Assembly: GCA_003242955.1 (NCBI GenBank)
Contig: QJPH01000412.1
Coordinates: forward strand, 1-35,706
Reading direction: 5' to 3'
DNA from: Candidatus Methylumidiphilus alinenensis
Lineage (GTDB): Bacteria > Pseudomonadota > Gammaproteobacteria > Methylococcales > Methylococcaceae
DNA length: 35,706 nucleotides
Positions 7,865-14,294 of the stretch are shown here, in pieces; the first letter of the stretch is position 1, and the number at the start of each line of letters is the position of its first letter. The position numbers and the translations under genes were made by a program. Below the pieces are notes generated by a model that was not told the origin of the DNA, ran no database searches, and saw only the letters and a program-made list of their open reading frames with translations.

Positions 7865-9103
7865 CTAGAGGGTCTCCAACCAAGCCAACGCCCCTAAGCC
7901 CGCCGCCCTACCCGTGGAAAAACAAGCAGTGAGTAGATAACCGCCGGTCGGGGCTTCCCAGTCCAGCATTTCCCCGGCACAGAAAACCCCAGGCAATGCC
8001 CGGATCATTAATTGCCCGTCCAGTGCCTCGAAGGCAACCCCGCCTGCGGTACTGATGGACTCGTCCAACGGCTTTGTGGCATTTAACCGCAACGGCAATG
8101 ATTTGATCGCCGCCGCCAACCTGACGGGATCGGCAAAATCTCCAGGGTAGGCCAGTTCACGCAACAATCCAGCCTTGACCCCCGTTATTCCTGCTTGCCT
8201 TTGCAAGTGTTTTGCCATCGAAGCCGATCCACGCGGTTTGGACAAATCGTCAACCAGTCGCTTAAAATCCCGTCCGGGAGTCAAGTCAAACCGTGGAGTG
8301 GCCACGCCTAGGGCGTCTATCGTATCGCGCATCGCGGCTGACAGGGCATAGATCAGATGGCCTTCGACACCGCTTGCTGTGACGACAAACTCCCCCGGCA
8401 GCGAATGTTCCTCCCCTTCCGAATCGGTGAAAGACGCTGTGACCGACTTGATTGGCTGACCGGCAAACCGGTCGCGAAAATGGTCGCTCCAGTGGCAATT
8501 AAAACCGCAATTGGAAGGCCGCAGCGGCGCGACTGCAACCCCGCGTTCAGATAGTACGGGCAGCCAAGTGCCATCCGAGCCTAGCCGTGACCAACTGGCC
8601 CCGCCCAAGGCCATAATTACAGCATCGGCTTTCGCCAGCCGGATGCCTTGGGGAGTGGCGAAGCGCAGCGAACCGCCATCGTCCCAGCCTTGCCAGCGGT
8701 GACGGCTATGGAACACCACCCCGGCTTGACGCAGCCGGTGTAGCCAAGCTCGTAGCAACGGCGCAGCTTTTTGCCCGGTTGGGAAAACCCGGCCGGAACT
8801 GCCGACGAACGTACCGATGCCCAGCCCTTGCGCCCACTCGCGCAATTCATTCGCCCCAAAGGACGCAAGGAAAGGACGCAGGACAGTTTCACGAGTACCG
8901 TAGCGAGACAAAAATGACTCCATCGGTTCGGCGTGGGTAAGGTTCAAACCACCAATGCCAGCCAGCAAAAACTTACGGCCCACTGAAGCCATGCTGTCGT
9001 ATACATCAACGCTCACGCCCTCCTGTATTGCGGCTTCCGCCGCCATCAGCCCCGCAGGGCCACCACCGATGATTGCGATTGAATATTTAGTATTGGTTTC
9101 CAT
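7865..9103 (-). CDS. NAD(P)/FAD-dependent oxidoreductase, HI0933/YhiN-like (TIGR03862-type flavoprotein)
   Basis: A 412-aa flavoprotein. The N-terminus has the FAD dinucleotide-binding motif I-I-G-G-G-P-A-G-L-M-A-A-E-A, then V-G-R-K-F-L-L-A-G-I-G-G-L-N-L-T-H. The C-terminus has T-A-G-G-V-A-F, G-V-F-C-A-G-E-M-L-D and G-G-Y-L-L-T-A-C-F-S-T-G. This is the aminoacetone oxidase-like / BaiN / HI0933 family; the R-V-F-P-T-G and P-S-N-C-G-F blocks suggest the PP_4765-like branch. The physiological substrate of this branch is not established. The start at 9103 gives the motif its usual position five to ten residues in; the ribosome site is weak. It is bracketed by two related palindromes. Confidence 0.88.
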   Translation of the reverse strand: METNTKYSIAIIGGGPAGLMAAEAAIQEGVSVDVYDSMASVGRKFLLAGIGGLNLTHAEPMESFLSRYGTRETVLRPFLASFGANELREWAQGLGIGTFVGSSGRVFPTGQKAAPLLRAWLHRLRQAGVVFHSRHRWQGWDDGGSLRFATPQGIRLAKADAVIMALGGASWSRLGSDGTWLPVLSERGVAVAPLRPSNCGFNCHWSDHFRDRFAGQPIKSVTASFTDSEGEEHSLPGEFVVTASGVEGHLIYALSAAMRDTIDALGVATPRFDLTPGRDFKRLVDDLSKPRGSASMAKHLQRQAGITGVKAGLLRELAYPGDFADPVRLAAAIKSLPLRLNATKPLDESISTAGGVAFEALDGQLMIRALPGVFCAGEMLDWEAPTGGYLLTACFSTGRAAGLGALAWLETL

Positions 9104-9125
9104 TTAAGCGTTTTCAACATCGATT

Positions 9126-9176
9126 GCCAAGCTGGTGCTTGGCGTTCCTTCTGGGAGTGCCAAGCACCAGCTTGGC
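9126..9176. repeat. Long inverted repeat (18-bp arms)
   Basis: GCCAAGCTGGTGCTTGGC (9126-9143) is followed after 15 bases by its exact reverse complement (9159-9176). Each arm is itself nearly palindromic. It separates the VF530 gene from the flavoprotein gene, both on the minus strand, and could terminate or attenuate transcription. Confidence 0.65.
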
Positions 9177-9209
9177 CTTTGGATGGGATGTTCTTTATTG
9201 GATATCACC

Positions 9210-9431
9210 TTAGTTCTGACCTTCGACAAGACTGAGGTAAAGTGCCTCGACCTGTTTCCTGGCCCAAGGGGTACTCCTGAGGAATTTCAGGCTAGATTTT
9301 ATGCTCGGTTCGTTGTTGAAACACTTGATGTTGATCTGCTGCCCCAGCACCTCCCAGCCGTAATGTTCGACCAGCCGGGTAAGGATGGTTTCCAGCGTCA
9401 GGCCGTGAAGGGGGTTGTTGGGTTGATTCAT
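9210..9431 (-). CDS. VF530 family DNA-binding protein (DUF2132)
   Basis: A 73-aa protein matching the VF530/DUF2132 family along its whole length. Diagnostic blocks are [21 protein letters not shown]-x-[19 protein letters not shown] and T-P-W-A-R-K-Q-V-E. The family has a double-wing type small fold and is thought to bind DNA; its cellular role is not known. The ATG at 9431 gives the family N-terminus. It lies 13 bases downstream of a small uncertain ORF and within the same-strand run that starts at the phospholipase-like gene. Confidence 0.88.
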   Translation of the reverse strand: MNQPNNPLHGLTLETILTRLVEHYGWEVLGQQINIKCFNNEPSIKSSLKFLRSTPWARKQVEALYLSLVEGQN

Positions 9432-9444
9432 GGTTTTGCGATCT

Positions 9445-9633
9445 TTAGGTGTTTTCCAAACTAGACACCAACTTTAACGACTTGACCGGGAAATTTTCGT
9501 CAAGCAGGATGCGCATCATCTGTAACCGATTCGTAAGCCGCATCAAGTACGGCAATGGCTTGTTCACGTTTGACGGAAGGAAACTGATGATGCGTTCTTT
9601 ATCCGGTGGGCGTGTCATAGCTGGCTCTCTCAC
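9445..9633 (-). CDS. Small hypothetical ORF, possibly degraded
   Basis: A 62-codon frame starting with GTG immediately after the phosphoesterase stop codon; an in-frame ATG lies five codons in. The product is basic and shows no domain I can name. Its last third reads [10 protein letters not shown], which resembles the start of PIN-like DUF5615 toxin proteins, but the frame ends 13 residues later. So it may be the truncated remnant of such a gene. The opposite strand has an ORF of equal length over nearly the same bases, so coding itself is unproven. Confidence 0.25.
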   Translation of the reverse strand: MREPAMTRPPDKERIISFLPSNVNKPLPYLMRLTNRLQMMRILLDENFPVKSLKLVSSLENT

Positions 9634-11073
9634 CTAGCGCGTGTATGGTATGTGGAACTTCCCATTTTCGTCAAAAAACAACATATGAAGAAAAGATTTG
9701 GCACCCTCCGGCGTGGGCGGCACAGTTCCCGGATCATGGCCTACGAACCGGGCGACATTGCGCAAAGTATACTCCGCAATTTGCGATAAGCGCTCATTGC
9801 CGCCTGTGTCGGGGTGATACGATTGTACCTTAATCTTAGGGCGGTCAGTGCGCGGCTCGGACAAATTAAACATAGGCGCGATACTCGGTGCTATTTCATC
9901 ACGCTTGGTCAGCGGGGGGCCAAGATCAAAACGGTCACGCAGCGACCTCAACACCGAACAATTGTGGAAGGTATCTGTAATCACTGTTTCGCGTTGGGTG
10001 TAGGGCGACACGACGATGACCGGGATGCGCAAACCCAGCCTGTCAAACCCGAAAGGGGGATTTTTGGATTGATAATTGTCGGGAGGAATGATATCGGGTG
10101 GCGGGACATGGTCGTAGGTTCCGCCATGTTCGTCAAAACAGATGATCAGCGCCGTGCTTTCCCATGCGGGTGACTGCCTGACGGTTTCGTAGACGGTTGC
10201 CAGAAACTCTTCGCCCGCACGGATATCGGTAGGTGGGTGATAATCTGTCAACGGGGTGAACATCATGTTAGGCTCCAGCCATGAAAAGGCCGGTAAATCG
10301 CCACGCTTCGCATCGGCGATAAAGTCTTCCCAAGTGGCTGCATGATCGGCTATTTCGGGGATATGACGCAAACCGCCGAGCAATGAAATGCAAACCGGTA
10401 TGACTTGAGTCGGGCGGTCATAATACACCTTCCACGGAATATTCTTTTCAGTAAACAAATCAAAAATGGTTCTGCTGGTTTCAGACCAAGCGAGATTCCA
10501 TATTAATTCATTGTCAATGCGGCCTTGGCTGGTGCCGGTCAAAAAGAATTCGCGATTCGGGTTGGTGCAGGTGGGAACTTCACAGAACCAACGTGTGAAT
10601 ACGCCGTATTCTTGGGCTAGCGTGTTAATGACCGGTGCGGTTTCCGGGGTGTATACCGCCGCAATGCTCTGCATTTCCTCATTGCTGGGTTCCCTGCCTG
10701 TCTGCCACTTATAGTTCCAATAATAATCCAGAGCAGCCCCATCCATGGTTGGAATTCCAAGGTTTTTAGCAAGATTATAAGGAGGCTGCATAAAATTGGG
10801 AAAGGCCGCATAAGCCGCTTTCCCTTGGTTTGACTCAGGGATATATTGGTTCCAAAGCTGGGCATTGGCGTTAGGCCACCCCTCGCCTGGGTCAGGATCG
10901 GGGTCCCAGAAACCGGTAGCCTTATGAATCTTAACGCTACCACCTGGGTAATTTAAGGTAATGTCTTTATCTTTAACCCCGTCTTCGGAGCGTATATGTG
11001 GCAAGTAACCGAGCAAGGAATCAAAAGACCGATTCTCGAACATGACGACGATAAAATGCTTTATTCTATGCAT
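9634..11073 (-). CDS. Phospholipase C / acid phosphatase family phosphoesterase
   Basis: A 479-aa member of the phosphoesterase family (PF04185), which hydrolyses phosphate esters such as phosphatidylcholine. The metal/active-site start motif is F-E-N-R-S-F-D-S near residue 12. Other family blocks are W-F-C-E-V-P-T-C-T-N-P-N-R, F-D-E-H-G-G-T-Y-D-H-V-P-P-P and R-I-P-V-I-V-V-S-P-Y. The protein starts M-H-R-I-K-H-F-I-V-V-M directly at the catalytic domain. It has no Tat or Sec signal, whereas many bacterial relatives are exported. No upstream in-frame extension is seen. Substrate is not predictable from sequence. Confidence 0.88.
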   Translation of the reverse strand: MHRIKHFIVVMFENRSFDSLLGYLPHIRSEDGVKDKDITLNYPGGSVKIHKATGFWDPDPDPGEGWPNANAQLWNQYIPESNQGKAAYAAFPNFMQPPYNLAKNLGIPTMDGAALDYYWNYKWQTGREPSNEEMQSIAAVYTPETAPVINTLAQEYGVFTRWFCEVPTCTNPNREFFLTGTSQGRIDNELIWNLAWSETSRTIFDLFTEKNIPWKVYYDRPTQVIPVCISLLGGLRHIPEIADHAATWEDFIADAKRGDLPAFSWLEPNMMFTPLTDYHPPTDIRAGEEFLATVYETVRQSPAWESTALIICFDEHGGTYDHVPPPDIIPPDNYQSKNPPFGFDRLGLRIPVIVVSPYTQRETVITDTFHNCSVLRSLRDRFDLGPPLTKRDEIAPSIAPMFNLSEPRTDRPKIKVQSYHPDTGGNERLSQIAEYTLRNVARFVGHDPGTVPPTPEGAKSFLHMLFFDENGKFHIPYTR

Positions 11074-11176
11074 GCAGTGTTTTCAGCCTCTAAATAGTCA
11101 AGTGTTTAACTTGGGGACACTGTAGCTTTTCACCGTGGTTTTTGTATATAGGAAAAAATCTGATTTTTTGGCGAAA

Positions 11177-11434
11177 CTACGTCAAGCCGAGTTCAACCAT
11201 TTCCTCATATTTAAGGATTTCCGGCAATTTATCTTTGGGTACGATCACGGTTGTCTGTAACTCGGTGTCGTAAAGGATGAAGCAATGGCCCTTGTCCAAT
11301 TGATTGCCAACGTGATCAATTTTCACTTGCAGTGGTGTCTCGACTTCACCGTAATCGGTTCCATCCCGCGTGACAAAATCTTCGATTATCCCCTGCAAAG
11401 CTTCTGGGCTTAACTCATGGTGAGGAATAATCAT
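11177..11434 (-). CDS. YheU family (UPF0270) protein
   Basis: An 85-aa protein resembling E. coli YheU: start M-I-I-P-H-H-E-L-S-P-E-A-L, then V-T-R-D-G-T-D-Y-G-E-V-E. The C-terminal part (V-I-V-P-K-D-K-L) is longer than in the ~72-aa enteric protein. The family has no assigned function. It lies 32 bases downstream of dut on the same strand, so co-transcription is likely. Confidence 0.8.
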   Translation of the reverse strand: MIIPHHELSPEALQGIIEDFVTRDGTDYGEVETPLQVKIDHVGNQLDKGHCFILYDTELQTTVIVPKDKLPEILKYEEMVELGLT

Positions 11435-11466
11435 AGGTAGATGAGGTAGGAAATGAATCTGTTATC

Positions 11467-11907
11467 TTAAACCCCTGATGACCCAAATCCGCCAATGCCT
11501 CTTGCCGTTTCGGTCAAACTATCGGCTTCTTCAATCTCAACCCGAAGGACGGGCTTGATGACCAGTTGGGCAATCTTCATGCCTTTTTCGGCAATGAAAT
11601 CCTCTTTCCCGTGATTAATCAAGATTACGCCAATTTCCCCTCGATAGCCTTCGTCAATGGTTCCCGGCGTATTGAGCACTGTTACCTTTCGCTTTAACGC
11701 CAACCCACTCCTTGGCCTCACTTGGGCTTCAGTTCCCGGTGGCAATTGAATGGACAAACCCGTCCTGACTAGGGCCGCATCGCCTGCCGGAATAGACACT
11801 TCTTGAAAGGCAACCAAATCCATGCCGGCATCACCGCTATGGGCATAGCAAGGCAAAGTTGCGCCCTCTTCAAGCTTCATGAATCGAACGGTAACGGGCT
11901 GAGTCAT
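11467..11907 (-). CDS. dut: Deoxyuridine 5'-triphosphate nucleotidohydrolase (dUTPase)
   Basis: Trimeric dUTPase, converting dUTP to dUMP plus pyrophosphate; it keeps uracil out of DNA and supplies dUMP for thymidylate. At 146 aa it has the family length, and the five conserved motifs are present: [31 protein letters not shown] and [10 protein letters not shown] at the C-terminus. The start at 11907 gives the usual strand preceding motif 1. dcd in the same window makes dUTP, so both steps of this dUMP route are nearby though not in one operon. In gammaproteobacteria dut often sits with coaBC; here it does not. Confidence 0.96.
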   Translation of the reverse strand: MTQPVTVRFMKLEEGATLPCYAHSGDAGMDLVAFQEVSIPAGDAALVRTGLSIQLPPGTEAQVRPRSGLALKRKVTVLNTPGTIDEGYRGEIGVILINHGKEDFIAEKGMKIAQLVIKPVLRVEIEEADSLTETARGIGGFGSSGV

Positions 11908-11999
11908 TTTATAGTTCCGAGAAGGGTAAGCAATGTGAAGTCAGGGGTAAACATCAATCCTTCCATGAGCAAGCAAGACAAATACCGCACTCGCCACCC

Positions 12000-12036
12000 G
12001 GCACACCCTAATGCCATTAGAACAATAGGGTGTGCC
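12000..12036. repeat. Inverted repeat between dut and the secreted-protein gene
   Basis: GGCACACCCTA (12000-12010) and TAGGGTGTGCC (12026-12036) form a perfect 11-bp stem with a 15-base loop. It is in the 198-base gap upstream of dut and downstream of the secreted-protein gene. It may end the latter's transcript, though no T tract follows. The rest of the gap holds nothing I can support. Confidence 0.5.
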
Positions 12037-12105
12037 AACGAAAAAGGCAGCATCGCGTATTGACGCGCTTGGTTCGGCGCATCGTCTACGACACTTTCTA
12101 AGCTA

Positions 12106-14022
12106 TTAAGGCATGATCAATGGAAAGTGAGAATAATACAACTGATTAGTGTCCAATACACCATTCATGTTCGTATCTACCCCAAAATACAAATCATAGC
12201 TACCACTTGCTAAGCCAGTGGTATTGAATAGTGCCAAACCGGAAATATCAGCCAGCGGACCTTGGTAGGCTGGTTTCGCTCCGTTTATGCTAGTGCCAAT
12301 ATCCACCCATTGATTAGGGTAGATATAAGCAAACCAATGTCCCCATGGCGTGTAGGCTAGAAACCACCAGTCTCCACTTTTGCCAATGTTGCTACCGGAG
12401 GTCAGTTGCACTGTTACCGATGAACCGTTCAGACTGATGCTGGGGTTGGTCACCGTTGACATGAAACTATTGTCAACTAAAGCAACGCCGCGCAAGACCT
12501 GGCCATATTGGGCAGTTTGCAATGTATCAAAACTGATATTGGTAGGCGCAGTAACCGCACCGACGACATCCGTTATCTTTACCAGCTTGTTAGGGTCGGC
12601 TCCTTGGTCCCCGGAAGTGCTGACAGTCGATGTAGTGGCGAATAAGGTCACAGTACCGTCGAGATTGTCCCGACCAATGAGGTTACGCAAACCATCAGTG
12701 GCGGTAGTGTAGCTACCGCTAACACCTAAGGCTGACCCTGAAACCGTATAATTGACACCTAAATTAAGACCTGCTTGTAAGGTATAAACATTGTGCCACA
12801 AATGGTCGGTGTCACTTAAAACCCACTTCTCCAACCCGGCGTTGGCACTCTTGCCGGCATTGGCTAACACGCCATCGCCTTCATCTGCAACGTACAAGGT
12901 GTGATCGTTGGCAAACCAGATGCCAAATGGGAAGTTGGTCGGTGTTCCCGAAGCCAAGACTGACGGTAAACCTGGCAATATCGTGATTGGGGTGGACGAA
13001 CTATTAGTCACGAGACTATCCAGACTGCCAGTGGCACCCACTTGATAAACCGTATCAATGCCATTACCGCCGCTGCCTTTCGTCACATAAAGGGTCTTGT
13101 TGAAGACGGTCATTCCTCGGAAATTGTCGTCTTTTCCGGTTTTATCGGCTGCTGCCGCATAGGGCGAACCAGTCAACGGGTTAATCTGAGTTACAGAAAA
13201 ACCAAATTGGTAACCAGTGGCGTTTCCATTGGTGCCTTGTGGTTGACCGATTACTTTAGTCAGAGGGCTGTTGTTCCCAGCGGCAATGGTTTGAACGCCG
13301 GTGTTTCCGCTCAACGTCGCCAAAGTCGCGTTGGTCGGACCAGTACCAGAATTTCCTGCATTACCCACCATAAAATAGGTATTAGTAGTTGCATCCAGAA
13401 TGGCGGCACGTCCATTGTTGCCACTATAACCATCGGTTGAAGTGACGGTAAGGCTTCCATCTGGATTAATTTGAGCAACGTTACGATAAGTCGGTGCCGC
13501 AATGCCCACAGTTGGATTAGTCGGATCAATCACGTCCGGCGTATTACTATTGGAAATATCTATTTGACCTTGGGTCGTACCGTAACCCATCAAGGTTAAT
13601 GATTTCCCATCAGTTGACAGGTTGACCGCCAATTCCGATTTTGAACTAAAGCTAGTTACAAATTTATAACCTTGCCTTGCAGCAATATCTGACAAGTTGA
13701 TCGTTTGTTGCAGATTGCCGTATTCACTATCAAGAAAGCTGATAAAAACAGGTGAAGTAATGCCAAAGCTACCGTCTGTTTTGTTGTTATTCCAAACGTT
13801 TAGATAGCTGCCATCGGCTGTAGCTGTGACCGTGCTTCCCGCAGTCTTGCCAGCCAATATTGTGCTGCCAGCTACGATAGGCGTTGCCGTGCCTTGATAA
13901 AAACTACTGGTTACAATTAGTTTATCCTGGCTAATTGCCATAACCATGCTTGGTAAACTTATCAATAAAGAACCCGTCAATAACGTGCTTATGACTAGTT
14001 TTGAATTTAATTTGTTACTCAT
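12106..14022 (-). CDS. Large secreted protein of unknown family, beta-propeller-like
   Basis: The frame opens at 14058, but the Met at 14022 (M-S-N-K-L-N-S-K-L) directly precedes a typical Sec signal peptide ending near V-M-A and has GAAG upstream, so I chose it (638 aa). The mature part is rich in Thr, Ser, Asn and Gly, with blocks such as D-D-N-F-R-G-M-T-V-F-N-K-T-L-Y-V-T-K-G, F-P-F-G-I-W-F-A-N-D-H-T-L-Y-V-A-D-E-G-D-G and D-Q-G-A-D-P-N-K-L. These spaced F-A-x-x-x-T-L-Y-V-A-D-type segments suggest propeller blades, by inference. The C-terminus (F-G-V-D-T-N-M-N-G-V-L-D) looks like a calcium-binding or lipase-associated type loop. No membrane anchor or sorting tail is obvious. Function unknown. 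Confidence 0.75.
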   Translation of the reverse strand: MSNKLNSKLVISTLLTGSLLISLPSMVMAISQDKLIVTSSFYQGTATPIVAGSTILAGKTAGSTVTATADGSYLNVWNNNKTDGSFGITSPVFISFLDSEYGNLQQTINLSDIAARQGYKFVTSFSSKSELAVNLSTDGKSLTLMGYGTTQGQIDISNSNTPDVIDPTNPTVGIAAPTYRNVAQINPDGSLTVTSTDGYSGNNGRAAILDATTNTYFMVGNAGNSGTGPTNATLATLSGNTGVQTIAAGNNSPLTKVIGQPQGTNGNATGYQFGFSVTQINPLTGSPYAAAADKTGKDDNFRGMTVFNKTLYVTKGSGGNGIDTVYQVGATGSLDSLVTNSSSTPITILPGLPSVLASGTPTNFPFGIWFANDHTLYVADEGDGVLANAGKSANAGLEKWVLSDTDHLWHNVYTLQAGLNLGVNYTVSGSALGVSGSYTTATDGLRNLIGRDNLDGTVTLFATTSTVSTSGDQGADPNKLVKITDVVGAVTAPTNISFDTLQTAQYGQVLRGVALVDNSFMSTVTNPSISLNGSSVTVQLTSGSNIGKSGDWWFLAYTPWGHWFAYIYPNQWVDIGTSINGAKPAYQGPLADISGLALFNTTGLASGSYDLYFGVDTNMNGVLDTNQLYYSHFPLIMP

Positions 14023-14120
14023 AACTTCTAATGCCCCGCCCAGATTTAAAACGAGCATTTTTAGCAGAAAAATATTACAATTTAACGTCTATTAAAAAAA
14101 TTGGTATTTATTGATCCAAT

Positions 14121-14180
14121 TTAACATTCGCGGGCCAGGCCAACGTTCCGCACTTCTTCGACGATAGGGTCATTCTTCAT
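14121..14180 (-). pseudogene. Truncated 19-codon ORF with a strong ribosome site
   Basis: GGAG sits eight bases before an ATG, and the frame reads M-K-N-D-P-I-V-E-E-V-R before stopping after 19 codons. That N-terminus is familiar from small (60-80 aa) uncharacterised proteins found beside toxin genes, recalled from memory rather than searched. The rest of such a protein is not seen downstream in any frame I checked. It is probably a remnant, between the secreted-protein gene and the ctaA-ftsY terminator. Confidence 0.35.
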
Positions 14181-14246
14181 AGTCGTTATCTCCAAGTTTT
14201 TCGGGTGAGCAGAGAACAGGACACATCCATCCATCGGATTCGATAC

Positions 14247-14287
14247 CGCAAAAAGCCCTCCCGGATTACGCTTCGCTTCATCCGGGC
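14247..14287 (-). terminator. Rho-independent terminator after ctaA-ftsY
   Basis: On the minus strand CCCGGAT and ATCCGGG (14260-14286) pair around a 13-base loop. A GGGC and a run of five T follow. It starts eight bases past the fusion gene's stop codon. The hairpin sequence resembles a widespread palindromic repeat, so it may be a repeat doing a terminator's work. Confidence 0.65.
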
Positions 14288-14294
14288 CACTTTT

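Noticed and set aside
9449-9637. 62-codon plus-strand frame opposite the small minus-strand ORF
   Set aside because: No ribosome site or domain, and it runs into the 3' end of the phosphoesterase gene. The minus-strand alternative fits the direction of its neighbours better.
11803-12063. 86-codon plus-strand frame over the start of dut
   Set aside because: Overlaps conserved dut sequence and an inverted repeat; no protein-like features.
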